This document shows positions 35,082 to 45,871 of a DNA stretch of 64,000 nucleotides, piece by piece (the first letter of the stretch is position 1; every line of letters starts with the position of its first letter). The stretch covers positions 354,295-418,294 of the forward strand of contig NZ_FNCT01000003.1 of assembly GCF_900100495.1 (NCBI RefSeq), read 5' to 3'. The DNA is from Pseudomonas benzenivorans. GTDB lineage: Bacteria; Pseudomonadota; Gammaproteobacteria; Pseudomonadales; Pseudomonadaceae. A program made the position numbers and the translations under genes. A model generated the notes under the pieces. That model did not search any database. It worked only from the letters and a program-made list of their open reading frames with translations, and was not told where the DNA came from.

Positions 35082-36119
35082 CTAGCCGGCCCTGCGCTGG
35101 CTGCGGCGATATTCCCCCGGGGTCTGCTGGTTCCAGCGCTTGAAGGCGCGCTGGAACGCCTCGGCCGAGGCGAAGCCGAGCAGGTAGGCGATCTCGCCGA
35201 AGGCCAGCTCGGTGTCGCGGATATAGGCCATGGCCAGGTCGCGGCGGGTGTCGTTGAGGATGGTGCGGAACTGCGTGCCTTCCTCGGCCAGCTTGCGCCG
35301 CAGCGTCCAGCTCGGCAGCTGCAGGCGTGCGGCGACCTCCTGCAGATCCGGCTCGCGTCCGTGCAGCAAGGGGCCGAGCAACTGGGTGATGCGTTCGCGC
35401 AGGCTGCGGGTGCGGGTCAGTTGCTCGAGTTCCTGTTCGCAGAGTTCCAGCAGCTGGCGCCAGGTGCTCGGGCAATGCTCGGGGTTGCGCAGGTTGAGCG
35501 TGGCTTGCTCCAGGCGCAGCTGGTTCTGTTCTGCGCCGAACTCCAGCGGACAGTCGAAGTATTCGGCGTAGCTTGCACCATAGCTGGGCGCCGGGAACTC
35601 GATCTGCACCTTCTCCGCCGGCAGCGGCTGCCCGGCCAGGTTGCCCAGTTGCTGTATCCAGCCGGCCAGCACCGAGTCGACCACGAAGCGGTTGTAGGCG
35701 TTGTACGGGCTGATCGAATAGAAGCGCAGCCAGGCACCGCGGGCGTCTTCGTGGAGGCTGGACTGGCCGCGGTAGTTGGAGGCGTACAGCGGCTCGAAAC
35801 GGATCAGCGCGCGGGCCGCTTCGCGCACGGTCGGCGCCTGCGCGGCGGTGACTCCGGCCAGGCCGGCCTGGCTCAGGCGGCTCAGGCGGCCCATCAGCAG
35901 ACCGAGGGCCGGCTCGCCGGTGAGCTGGATCGCCGCGTGGCCCAGGCGCATGTAGCGCGGGATCGACAGGCGCGCCCGCGGTTCGCCCAGGCGTGCGGCA
36001 TCCAGGCCGAATTGTTCGAGCAGGGGCAGGGGATCCCGGCCGAGCTGGCGCACGGCATCGGCCAGGCTGTGGACGAAGCCGACCGAGAGGTCGCCGAGGC
36101 GAACCCGCTGCGCTTTCAC
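35082..36119 (-). CDS. AraC-family transcriptional regulator
   Basis: This 345-residue regulator has an Arabinose_bd-like N-terminal domain (about 15-205) of the OruR/ArgR-like AraC subgroup and two C-terminal helix-turn-helix motifs. The motifs are PDLQEVAARLQLPSWTLRRKLAEEG (about 252-276) and AFGEIAYLLGFASAEAFQRAFKRW (about 304-327), followed by NQQTPGEYRR. The start is GTG 36119, which overlaps the stop of the upstream gene; the larger open frame to 36329 lies inside that gene. Divergence from fadH, with the nitrilase-like gene between, suggests it controls the fatty-acid-related genes; this is inferred. Confidence 0.88.
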   Translation of the reverse strand: MKAQRVRLGDLSVGFVHSLADAVRQLGRDPLPLLEQFGLDAARLGEPRARLSIPRYMRLGHAAIQLTGEPALGLLMGRLSRLSQAGLAGVTAAQAPTVREAARALIRFEPLYASNYRGQSSLHEDARGAWLRFYSISPYNAYNRFVVDSVLAGWIQQLGNLAGQPLPAEKVQIEFPAPSYGASYAEYFDCPLEFGAEQNQLRLEQATLNLRNPEHCPSTWRQLLELCEQELEQLTRTRSLRERITQLLGPLLHGREPDLQEVAARLQLPSWTLRRKLAEEGTQFRTILNDTRRDLAMAYIRDTELAFGEIAYLLGFASAEAFQRAFKRWNQQTPGEYRRSQRRAG

Positions 36120-37060
36120 TCGGCGGCTGTCCAGATGTTCAGCAGGTGGCTGCCGGGCGCCGCACTGGCCTGCTCGACTTCGCCGGGGATCAGCTGGATG
36201 TCCCGCGAGGCGCCGCCAATCGGCCAGTCCAGCTTGCCGCGCAGGAACAGCGCCGGGCTGTTCATTGCGCTGCCGTCCAGGTGCAGCCGGCTCTGCGGAT
36301 AGCCGGGGCGCCAGTCGCGCTCGACCCAATAGTGCAGCGCGCCGACGCTGATCCGTTGCGGCGGATTGGCCTCGGGGCGCCAGGGCCAGGGCTCGTCGTA
36401 GGGCTGGCCGTGGATCTCGCCCTGCGGGGAAAACACCAGGCTGAGATTGCGCAGCGGGCCCTCGCCGCTGTGCAGCCGACCGTCTGCCACGCGCGGCTCG
36501 GGCAGCAGGATCGAGCCCGCCAGCAGGGTGACGCGGTATTCGCGGGCCAGTCCGGCGAACAGCTGCTGGTAGTCCTCGGCCATCTGCTCGGCTTTCATGC
36601 GCAGCAGCGCCTCGTCCAGGCGCTGGGCATCCAGATTCAGCAGCAACGCCTCGATGGCCAGCAGCGGATTGCCGAGCAGCAGCCAGTCGCGCACCTCCTG
36701 GCGGTTGCGGGCCTGGTAGAACTCGACCTTCTCGCCGCGCGCCAGCAGCCAGGTGCCGATATGTTCGGGCAGCGCCACCAGGGTGCCAGGGCCGAGCAGG
36801 CCGGCATCCCGGGCGTTATCCAGCGCGGCGGCGAGCTTCAGGCGCAGGTGCGCCGGGCTCTGGTAATCCAGGGGATAGAGTTGCGGGCGGATCAGCAGCA
36901 GGTTGCCACGGGGTTGCGCCGGGGCCGGCTCACTGCTGATCGCGCTGCGCAGATCGGACAGGTAATGGGCATCCGGACGCCGTTCGGCCCAGATCAGGAA
37001 GGCGACCAGGCAGCCGCCGGCGAGCAGGGTGACGAGAAGTATCGAGAGTTTACGCATCAT
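36116..37060 (-). CDS. Membrane-anchored nitrilase-superfamily-like protein lacking the catalytic Cys
   Basis: This 314-residue protein has one N-terminal hydrophobic segment (5-24) with a Cys (AGGCLVAF) that might be a lipidation site, and then an alpha-beta-beta-alpha nitrilase-like fold. The Glu region is present (GTLVALPEHIG, about residues 93-103), and the second strand is VTLLAGSILLPEP. The Lys expected after LVFSPQGEIHG is replaced (QPYDEP), and no CYD-type nucleophile is seen near 240-260 (ERDWRPGYPQSRL). The protein is therefore likely non-catalytic or changed in activity. It is cotranscribed with the AraC gene (4-bp overlap). Confidence 0.65.
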   Translation of the reverse strand: MMRKLSILLVTLLAGGCLVAFLIWAERRPDAHYLSDLRSAISSEPAPAQPRGNLLLIRPQLYPLDYQSPAHLRLKLAAALDNARDAGLLGPGTLVALPEHIGTWLLARGEKVEFYQARNRQEVRDWLLLGNPLLAIEALLLNLDAQRLDEALLRMKAEQMAEDYQQLFAGLAREYRVTLLAGSILLPEPRVADGRLHSGEGPLRNLSLVFSPQGEIHGQPYDEPWPWRPEANPPQRISVGALHYWVERDWRPGYPQSRLHLDGSAMNSPALFLRGKLDWPIGGASRDIQLIPGEVEQASAAPGSHLLNIWTAAE

Positions 37061-37126
37061 GGCTCACAGGGTAGGCCGATGGGTGGGCGCCTGCCAAGCG
37101 GTGGAGTTCATTTGGATCAATAAGTT

Positions 37127-39278
<2,152 letters not shown>

Positions 39279-39280
39279 GC

Positions 39281-39712
39281 ATGACCGCCTCCTTGAATAT
39301 GCCGCCAGCGGTCGCCGAGGCGCTGGGCTGCTGGCACGCGATGATCGCCGCCGGCGACCTCGGCCAGCTGCCCGAGCTGCTGCACCCGCAGGCGCTGTTC
39401 CGCTCGCCCATGGCCTTCAAGCCCTACGCGGGGGCGCCCATGGTCAACCTGATCCTCAACACCGTGCTCACGGTGTTCGAGGACTTTGCCTACCACCGTG
39501 AGCTGGCCAGTGCCGACGGTCTCAGCCTGGTGCTGGAGTTCTCGGCAAAGGTCGGCGAGCGCGAGCTGAAGGGCATCGACATGATCCGCTTCGATGAAGA
39601 GGGCAAGATCGTCGAGTTCGAGGTGATGATCCGGCCCATGAGCGGGTTGCAGGCACTGGGCGAGGAAATGGCCCGGCGCCTGGCGCCCCTGCTGTCTGGC
39701 AAGGCGCCTTGA
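39281..39712 (+). CDS. NTF2-like / SnoaL-like protein
   Basis: This 143-residue protein has a SnoaL-like cone fold pattern: an N-terminal helix pair (AVAEALGCWHAMIAAGDLGQLPELLHPQALFRSP), then strands including LVLEFSAKVGERELKGIDMIRFDEEGKIVEFEVMIRP. Such proteins are often isomerases, hydratases or binding proteins for small hydrophobic molecules. ATG at 39281 has GGAG 8 nt upstream; a GTG at 39275 overlapping the fadH stop is an alternative. The link to fadH suggests a role in acyl-CoA or fatty-acid metabolism, which is inferred. Confidence 0.8.
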   Translation: MTASLNMPPAVAEALGCWHAMIAAGDLGQLPELLHPQALFRSPMAFKPYAGAPMVNLILNTVLTVFEDFAYHRELASADGLSLVLEFSAKVGERELKGIDMIRFDEEGKIVEFEVMIRPMSGLQALGEEMARRLAPLLSGKAP

Positions 39713-39742
39713 TTGGTTGCACCAAGCCCGTCACAGTTTTGC

Positions 39743-39775
39743 CCAGCCGCCGGCCTGTCCTGGCCCGGCGGCTGG
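39743..39775 (+). terminator. Stable stem-loop after the fadH operon, no T-tract
   Basis: An 11-bp perfect GC-rich stem (ccagccgccgg / ccggcggctgg) has an 11-nt loop and lies 30 bp after the NTF2-like gene. It lacks a clear U-run, so it may end or only stabilise the transcript. Confidence 0.4.
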
Positions 39776-39967
39776 ACGAGTGCCAACCCAGTCACATTGC
39801 TGGCGTTGGTTTTTCCCCTAGACTTGCCTGAACAAAGGGATGGCGCCTGCATTACGGGGCTTGCCCTGCCTGTCAGAATGGTTGCCGGCTGGTTGAGAAG
39901 CGTGGTGGTTTTTCAACGGGCCGCAACGCCTGAGCGGACTTCACCGTCTTGGCCTTGAGGGAAACCG

Positions 39968-41338
39968 ATGAGCATGCAGAACAAACCGCAGATGGTTGAG
40001 GCCGTGATGTTCTTCAGCGAACGTGGCGGGGTCTGCAAGCAGATGCTCTTTCCCGAGTTCGAGGCCCTGCTCGATGGCGTGGTGAACATGCCCGAGTTCG
40101 CCGATCAGCAGATGCGCGTCGCCTACGTGGTGATCAACCCGCGCTTGCTGATCAAGGCAGCCGTATTCTTCTACCTGGATTTCGACGAAAAGGGTGCGCC
40201 GGACAAGGGCTGGAATATCCCCTTGCAGCACTTGTCCGAGAAGGCCGGGCGCGGCCCCGATCTCGGCGCCGGGCCGATTCGTCTGGCCTGCCGCAGCCAG
40301 TGCCCGGTGTCCTGGCACCAGATGCACCTGTGGGATCCGAGCCTGGCGCCCGGGCAGAATGACCTGATACTGCTGCGCGACGCCGCCAAGCGCAACAACC
40401 TGGGGCTGCTGGTCGAGGACGAGAGCGCCCAGGCGGTAGCGCCCGAACGCCTGCAGATGGCCTCGGAGGACAAGTGGTATGCGCCCGATCCGTCCAAGGA
40501 GGTGGCGGACAAGCTGGCGGAAAAGCTGGACCAGGATCACCGTCTGAAAACCGCGCAGTTGATCAAGCAGCAGCGTTTGCGCATCAGCAGCCTGAGCCAG
40601 CAGCACGAAGAGGAGTTGGCCAAGTTCAAGCTGGCCAGCGCGGAACAGCACAAGAGCCTCCAGGCACAGCTGCAGGGATTGCAGCAGGCGCTGCGCCAGC
40701 AGGAAGAACTGAACGCCAGCCTCAAGGCGCAGCTGGCCGTCCAGGCCGCCAGCTTTCAAGCATCGCGCGAAGAGCTGAGCGAGCAACTGCGTGCACTGGA
40801 GCGCCATGGGCGCAGCGAGAGCGATATTCTGCGCAGCCAGTTCGAGAATGAAGTGCAGGCGCGGGTCGCCGCGGCGGTGGTCGAGTACAAGGAGCAGATC
40901 GCCATTCGCGATGTCGAGCTGGTCTACCGCAACGAGCAGGAGGCCCAGCTGCAGCAGGAGCTCGAGCGCCTGCGAGGCGAGCGCGACGAACTGGCCAGCC
41001 AGGGCGGTGGGCAGATTCTCGAGCGGTTGGCCAAGCTCGGCGTGGTCTTCGTGGTCTACCACCCGGGTGCCGGACACCTGACCATTCCCTTGCAGGATGT
41101 CGCGCGTTACCGGGACAACCCGATGGCCTACGCCGCGGCCAAGTGCTTCGTTTCCGAGGAGCAATACCGCCAGTGGCTGGCGCACTACCAGCAGCCCAGC
41201 TGCGAGGCCGCGCTGCCCAGCGGTGAGCGCTGCGCCATCCCGATCGACCGGATCGACAGTCCCAGCCGTTTTGCCATCGGCGAATCCAACTGCTGCGCGC
41301 GGCATAAGGCCAGTAGCCGTCTGCGTACCGTCAGCTAA
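39968..41338 (+). CDS. Coiled-coil protein of unknown function with C-terminal Cys cluster
   Basis: This 456-residue conserved Pseudomonas-type hypothetical. The N-terminal globular domain (about 1-170) contains MQNKPQMVEAVMFFSERGGVCKQMLF and ACRSQCPVSWHQMHLWDP. A long heptad-rich coiled coil runs from about 175 to 340 (SLSQQHEEELAKFKLASAEQ). The C-terminal region has a C-x9-C-x19-CC-x2-H arrangement near 418-452 that could bind a metal or form disulfides. No catalytic motif was recognised. ATG follows GAGGGAAA. The surrounding genes suggest a conserved neighbourhood but no function. Confidence 0.72.
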   Translation: MSMQNKPQMVEAVMFFSERGGVCKQMLFPEFEALLDGVVNMPEFADQQMRVAYVVINPRLLIKAAVFFYLDFDEKGAPDKGWNIPLQHLSEKAGRGPDLGAGPIRLACRSQCPVSWHQMHLWDPSLAPGQNDLILLRDAAKRNNLGLLVEDESAQAVAPERLQMASEDKWYAPDPSKEVADKLAEKLDQDHRLKTAQLIKQQRLRISSLSQQHEEELAKFKLASAEQHKSLQAQLQGLQQALRQQEELNASLKAQLAVQAASFQASREELSEQLRALERHGRSESDILRSQFENEVQARVAAAVVEYKEQIAIRDVELVYRNEQEAQLQQELERLRGERDELASQGGGQILERLAKLGVVFVVYHPGAGHLTIPLQDVARYRDNPMAYAAAKCFVSEEQYRQWLAHYQQPSCEAALPSGERCAIPIDRIDSPSRFAIGESNCCARHKASSRLRTVS

Positions 41339-41341
41339 GCC

Positions 41342-42307
41342 TTGCTGCGCGTCGATCCCGACTGGGCACCCAGGGCGCCGCTCGAACGTCTGCACCTGGA
41401 CTGGCTGACGGCCGCCGGCATCGAGGTGGCGGTGCTGCGTCTGGACCTGATCGATCCGCTGATCAGCGGCAACAAGTGGTTCAAGCTCGCGCCGCACCTG
41501 CAGGCCGCTTCCGCGGCCGGGGCCGAAGGACTGATCAGCCTGGGCGGCGCCCATTCCAATCACCTGCACGCGCTGGCCGCCGCCGGGCGGCGCTTCGAGT
41601 TCCCCACCGTCGGCCTGCTGCGCGGCGCGGCGCAGGACACACCGACCGTGCGTGACTTGCAGCGCTTCGGCATGCGCCTGCATTGGCTGGGCTATGGCGG
41701 CTATCGAGCGCGGCATCAGGCGGGGTTCTGGGACGCCTGGGGCGAGCGCTACCCCGGCTACCATCCGGTTCCCGAGGGCGGTGGCGGTCTCCCCGGGGCC
41801 ATGGGCTGTGTCGGCCTGGTCGGCCAGGTCCGCGAGCAACTGGCCGGGCTCGGCTGGGCCGATTACCACGGCTGGTGGCTGGCCGCCGGCACCGGCACGA
41901 CCCTGGCCGGTCTGGTGCTCGGCGAGGCGGGTGCCCATCCGGTCTATGGCGCCATGGCGGTGCCGGCCGATCATGGCGTGGCGCGGCAGGTGCGGGCGAT
42001 CCTGCTGGAGGCCGGTGCGGCCGATTGCGGCTACCGTTTGCTGGAAGCCTGCCGCGGCGGTTTTGCCCGGGTCGACGACGCGCTGGCGCAGTTCATCTGG
42101 GGCAGCGAAGCGGCCGCTGGCCTGCCGCTGGAGCCGCTGTATACCGCGAAAGCGTTAATGGCGTTGCGCCATCGAGTCGAGGCCGGTTACTTTGCCCGCA
42201 GCAGCCGTCTGGTGTTCGTGCACACCGGTGGCCTGCAAGGGCGTAGCGCGGCAATGCGCGAGCATGAGCCGGCGCGGTCGAGCGCGCCGGCCGGCTGCAT
42301 CTCCTGA
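41342..42307 (+). CDS. PLP-dependent D-cysteine desulfhydrase / ACC deaminase-like protein
   Basis: This 321-residue tryptophan-synthase-beta-fold PLP enzyme has the Schiff-base lysine K45 in SGNKWFKL, followed by the SLGGAHSNHLHALAAAG loop (67-83) that binds substrate and phosphate. A GTGTT loop for the cofactor phosphate is present near 185. Members act on D-cysteine or 1-aminocyclopropane-1-carboxylate, or are of unknown substrate; this sequence lacks proof of either. The start is TTG 41342, just after the previous stop. Confidence 0.82.
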   Translation: MLRVDPDWAPRAPLERLHLDWLTAAGIEVAVLRLDLIDPLISGNKWFKLAPHLQAASAAGAEGLISLGGAHSNHLHALAAAGRRFEFPTVGLLRGAAQDTPTVRDLQRFGMRLHWLGYGGYRARHQAGFWDAWGERYPGYHPVPEGGGGLPGAMGCVGLVGQVREQLAGLGWADYHGWWLAAGTGTTLAGLVLGEAGAHPVYGAMAVPADHGVARQVRAILLEAGAADCGYRLLEACRGGFARVDDALAQFIWGSEAAAGLPLEPLYTAKALMALRHRVEAGYFARSSRLVFVHTGGLQGRSAAMREHEPARSSAPAGCIS

Positions 42308-42328
42308 CCAGCGGAGCCTGGAACTTCC

Positions 42329-43438
42329 ATGAGTGAATCCCTCACCCCCGAACAGTTGCGCAGCCTGATGCCGCTCAACGTGCTGTCCGAACAGCAGTGG
42401 CGCGAGCTGCGCAGCCAGTTGGTGCCGCAACCCTTATTGGCCGGTCAGGTGCTGTTTCGCCAAGGCGATCAGGCGCGCCTGACCTATTACCTGCTGGCCG
42501 GCGAGTTGTCGCTACGTGCGCTCGACGGTGGCCAGCAGCGGGTGAGCGCCGGCAGCGAGGCCAGCTGTCACCCGCTGTCGCCCAGCCTGCCGCGCTTGCA
42601 CGAGGCGCGTGCGCTGACCGACGCCAGCGTGCTGGCGTTGGACAGTGCCACCCTGGACCGCCTGGTGACCTGGCGCCTGGCCTATCAGGACCTGCTGCTG
42701 GAACTCGGCCAGGATCACGATGAAGTGGAATGGCTGGAGCGCCTGCTGGACAACCCGTTGTTCGCCAAGGTGCCGCCGTCCAATGTGCGGGCCATGCTCG
42801 GTCGCTTGCAGCGCATCGAACTGGCGGCGGGTAGCGTGGTATTGCGCGAAGGCGAGGCCGGCGATTGCTGTTATTTCCTCTACAGCGGGCGCGCCGAGGT
42901 GATGCGCGGCGCCGACAGCGCGCTGCAGGTGTTGGCGGAGTTGGAGGTGGGCGCCTGTTTCGGCGAGGAAGCCTTGCTCGTCGACCGCCCGCGCAATGCC
43001 GCCGTGACCCTGCTGGAGGATGGTGTGGTGCTGCGGCTGGATCGCCAGGACTTCTTCGCCTTGCTCAAGGCACCGGTGGTGGCGGAGGTTTCCCTCGCCG
43101 AGGCCGCGCGGTTGCTGGCGAGCGGTGCGCAGTGGCTGGATGTGCGCCTGCAGGGGGAGTACGAGCGCGGCCACGCCCTGGAGTCCCTGCACATGCCGTT
43201 GCAGTTGTTGCGCCTGAAGGCACGTCTGCTGGACAAGGCACGTACCTACCTATGCTATTGCGACAGCGGCAAGCGCAGCGCCAATGCGGTGTTCCTGCTG
43301 TCGCAACTGGGCTTCACCGCCTGTTCCCTGCGCGATGGCCTGGACGCCTTGCCGGCGGTGCAGCGTGGCGCTTTGCTGTGCGAAAGCGGCGCCGGTTACC
43401 TGGCGCGGACCGGCGGGCGGACCGAGCGCAGTCGCTGA
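42329..43438 (+). CDS. Tandem cyclic-nucleotide-binding domains fused to rhodanese
   Basis: This 369-residue protein has three domains. The first CNB-like fold is about 15-120 (LLAGQVLFRQGDQARLTYYLLAGELSL). The second is about 135-255, with the phosphate-binding-cassette segment FGEEALLVDRPRNAAVTLLEDG and VVLREGEAGDCCYFLYSGRAEV. The C-terminal rhodanese domain is about 258-355, with the active loop YCDSGKRSAN, so Cys is present. The fusion suggests sulfur or redox signalling controlled by a nucleotide-like ligand. The product is not assigned to a known pathway. Confidence 0.82.
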   Translation: MSESLTPEQLRSLMPLNVLSEQQWRELRSQLVPQPLLAGQVLFRQGDQARLTYYLLAGELSLRALDGGQQRVSAGSEASCHPLSPSLPRLHEARALTDASVLALDSATLDRLVTWRLAYQDLLLELGQDHDEVEWLERLLDNPLFAKVPPSNVRAMLGRLQRIELAAGSVVLREGEAGDCCYFLYSGRAEVMRGADSALQVLAELEVGACFGEEALLVDRPRNAAVTLLEDGVVLRLDRQDFFALLKAPVVAEVSLAEAARLLASGAQWLDVRLQGEYERGHALESLHMPLQLLRLKARLLDKARTYLCYCDSGKRSANAVFLLSQLGFTACSLRDGLDALPAVQRGALLCESGAGYLARTGGRTERSR

Positions 43439-43519
43439 CGACCAACCGTAGATCCCATGTTTATGCGCAAGCCTCGCCGGACGTAGGCGCGGCGGGGCTC
43501 CTAGCCGGGGGCGCCCAGC

Positions 43520-43567
43520 CCATGCCCGCGATGCTTTTTTTGCGGACGTAGCCTATCGCGGGCATGG
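43520..43567. repeat. Inverted repeat with 13-bp arms (catgcccgcgat family)
   Basis: Perfect arms ccatgcccgcgat (43520-43532) and atcgcgggcatgg (43555-43567) enclose a 22-bp loop containing a T-run. This is the common Pseudomonas repeat type that also has gcgggcatggtccgctcctac downstream. It lies between convergent genes and could also act as a terminator on the plus strand. Confidence 0.65.
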
Positions 43568-43622
43568 TCCGCTCCTACAAAAACCAGGCCCTGGACCCTA
43601 TGTTCATGGGTAAGGTCTGCGG

Positions 43623-44582
43623 CTATTGCGCGGGCCGATCGGCCGCCTGCGCCGGCCACGCATCGCTGACCAGAAACAGCCGTTCGGCTTCGTTCCATAC
43701 CCGTTGCGGGCCTTCTTCGAGCCTGACCAGCAATTGCGCGTTGGCCTGGACTGGCAGTGCGTCCAACCAGTCTTGCAGTTTCTCGTTCGACCACAGTTCG
43801 GCGTGTTCGACTCGCGCCGGTGCCAGCCAGGCGCTGCGTGGCAATGGCTGCCAGTAGCCGTCGAAGCCTTGTGCGGCGAAACTCGACCAGGCGCGCCGAT
43901 GCAGCCAGCGGCCACGCAGGTGTTGCGGATTGGCGCCCTGGGGGGCGGCGCAGAGCGTTGGCCAGGGGTAGAACAGGTAACCGCCGAGCCACAGTGCCGC
44001 CTGGGCGTGGGTCAGCTCCAGCTCGGCCAGGGCCGGGCGTGCTTCGCCGCGGGCGGACATGGGCAACTGATGCTGGCTCAGGTGGTCGAGCTTGATATCC
44101 AGGCGGTCATGGCTGCCGGGGCCGAGCCAGTGCGCCGGCGGTTCGCCGTTACCCTGCTCGGGGCCGAGGTAGAGCTTGATTGCCAGCTCCAGGTGGTGCA
44201 CGCCTTCTTCGTCGCGCAGCAGCAGGTCCAGTTCGCCGAGGGTGTGCCCGGCTTGGCGGATCGGCAGGTTGGCAGCCAGCAGCTCGATGCCGGGGGCGGC
44301 GTGCAGGGCGAACTGCCAGAGCCGTTCGTAATACAGGCCCAGGCGCCGCACCGAGCTTTGTGCCAACCAGTGCAGCAGGCCGGCGCTGTCGCGGTCGAGG
44401 TGGATCAGCCAGTCGGCCAGCATTCCGGGAGTGCGGCTCCACGGACTGGCGCTCAGCGGATGCCGTTGCGGCCAGGGGGTGTGGCTGAGCAGCGGGGGAG
44501 AAAGCAGCACCCAGGCCAGATCCCGCACCACCGGATGGCGCAGGTGCTGGGGCAGATCGGCAAGCGAGGCGAAAGGCGTCAT
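43623..44582 (-). CDS. DUF1853 family protein
   Basis: This 319-residue DUF1853-type protein begins MTPFASLADLPQHLRHPVVRDLAWVLLSPPLL. Conserved-looking parts include LGELDLLLRDEEGVHHLELAIKLYLG, whose D/E-x-K spacing (E-LDLL ... E-L-A-I-K) resembles a PD-(D/E)XK nuclease core; this likeness is only tentative. A longer open frame up to 44870 is rejected because it runs through the repeat at 44600-44835 and has a poor opening sequence. Convergent with the CNB-rhodanese gene. Confidence 0.78.
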   Translation of the reverse strand: MTPFASLADLPQHLRHPVVRDLAWVLLSPPLLSHTPWPQRHPLSASPWSRTPGMLADWLIHLDRDSAGLLHWLAQSSVRRLGLYYERLWQFALHAAPGIELLAANLPIRQAGHTLGELDLLLRDEEGVHHLELAIKLYLGPEQGNGEPPAHWLGPGSHDRLDIKLDHLSQHQLPMSARGEARPALAELELTHAQAALWLGGYLFYPWPTLCAAPQGANPQHLRGRWLHRRAWSSFAAQGFDGYWQPLPRSAWLAPARVEHAELWSNEKLQDWLDALPVQANAQLLVRLEEGPQRVWNEAERLFLVSDAWPAQAADRPAQ

Positions 44583-44599
44583 GTTGCGAGCATAGCGCC

Positions 44600-44835
44600 T
44601 AACGGGCATGCCGCGAGAGGTCACCGAATCATCAACACCTTCGCGGCATGCCCGCTCCCTCATCCGGCGCTTCGCGCCACCTTGACCCACAGGGACGTGG
44701 CGAATGCGCGACTCCCGCCGGCGACCCCATGGATGGGGGAGGTAGGAAAAACGCCGGGAGCGTTTTCGCGAGCGGGAGCCGCCTCCCGGAGGGGGAAGGG
44801 CGTAAGGACGGCGTCGCTGCGCGACGTTCTCGTTA
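44600..44835. repeat. Non-coding repeat family member, copy 1
   Basis: 14-bp arms cgggcatgccgcga (44603-44616) and tcgcggcatgcccg (44641-44654) are followed by ccctcatccggcgc..cgcgccacctt (44656-44683). A segment matching copy 2 follows at 44785-44825 (cccggaggg-gaagggc-taagga). Copy 2 at 62155-62284 has the same parts in opposite orientation. Here about 101 bp (44684-44784) are inserted between the two blocks. The element lies between the DUF1853 gene and nadK, and ends in taac...gtta. Confidence 0.7.
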
Positions 44836-44980
44836 ATCCGCGGCTGGCGGTTGCAAAACCCGCCGCGCATTGCGCCGCTTACGCGGTGCCACGGGCCGGT
44901 GCGCAGGCCTGGGTTTGCCGCTGTCGCCGGCTTTCGCCCATAATCGAGCTCTCTCTAGACCCAGAGCTTGCGGGAGCACC

Positions 44981-45871
44981 ATGGAGCAATTCCGGAATAT
45001 CGGCATCATCGGCCGCCTGGGCAGCACCCAGGTGCTCGACACCATCCGCCGGCTGAAGAGGTTTCTGCTCGACCGTCACCTGCATGTGATCCTCGAAGAC
45101 ACCCTCGCCGAAGTGCTGCCGGGGCATGGCCTGCAGACCTCCTCGCGGAAGATTCTCGGTGAGGTCTGCGACCTGGTCATCGTCGTCGGCGGCGATGGCA
45201 GCATGCTCGGTGCGGCCCGTGCGCTGGCGCGGCACAAGGTGCCGGTGCTCGGGGTCAACCGCGGCAGCCTGGGCTTTCTCACCGACATTCGCCCGGACGA
45301 GCTGGAGCTCAAGGTCGCCGAGGTGCTGGAAGGCAATTACCTGACCGAGAACCGCTTCCTGCTCGAGGCGGAGGTGCGCCGGCATGGCGAGGCGATCGGC
45401 CAGGGCGATGCGCTCAACGATGTGGTGCTGCACCCGGGCAAGTCGACCCGGATGATCGAGTTCGAGCTGTATATCGACGGTCAGTTCGTCTGTAGCCAGA
45501 AGGCCGACGGCCTGATCGTCGCCACCCCGACCGGCTCCACCGCCTACGCGCTATCGGCCGGCGGGCCGATCATGCACCCCAAGCTGGACGCCATCGTCGT
45601 CGTGCCGATGTACCCGCACACGCTGTCCAGCCGGCCGATCGTGGTGGATGGCAACAGTGAGCTGAAAATCGTCGTGTCCAAGGACCTGCAGATCTACCCG
45701 CAGGTTTCCTGCGATGGGCAGAATCACTTCACCTGTGCCCCCGGCGACACCGTCACGGTGGGCAAGAAGCCGCAGAAGCTCTGCCTGATCCATCCGCTCG
45801 ACCACAACTACTACGAGGTCTGCCGCACCAAGCTGGGCTGGGGCAGCCGGCTCGGTGGCGGGGGGGACTGA
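44981..45871 (+). CDS. nadK: NAD kinase
   Basis: This 296-residue enzyme phosphorylates NAD to NADP, with ATP as donor. The signature GGDG is at 70-73 (VVGGDGSMLGAAR), with Asp72 as the base. The N146-D147 pair is the conserved NE/ND motif (ALNDVVL), and GLIVATPTGSTAYALSAGG and the C-terminal NHFTCAPGDTV follow. ATG at 44981 has gggag 4 nt upstream; a longer frame from 44870 overlaps the repeat. It touches the next gene with no gap, suggesting an operon with the phosphoesterase and rhomboid genes. Confidence 0.96.
   Translation: MEQFRNIGIIGRLGSTQVLDTIRRLKRFLLDRHLHVILEDTLAEVLPGHGLQTSSRKILGEVCDLVIVVGGDGSMLGAARALARHKVPVLGVNRGSLGFLTDIRPDELELKVAEVLEGNYLTENRFLLEAEVRRHGEAIGQGDALNDVVLHPGKSTRMIEFELYIDGQFVCSQKADGLIVATPTGSTAYALSAGGPIMHPKLDAIVVVPMYPHTLSSRPIVVDGNSELKIVVSKDLQIYPQVSCDGQNHFTCAPGDTVTVGKKPQKLCLIHPLDHNYYEVCRTKLGWGSRLGGGGD

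Noticed and set aside
44583..44870. Longer reading frame for the DUF1853 gene
   Set aside because: It runs through the repeat element and starts with low-complexity residues; the ATG at 44582 gives a normal opening.
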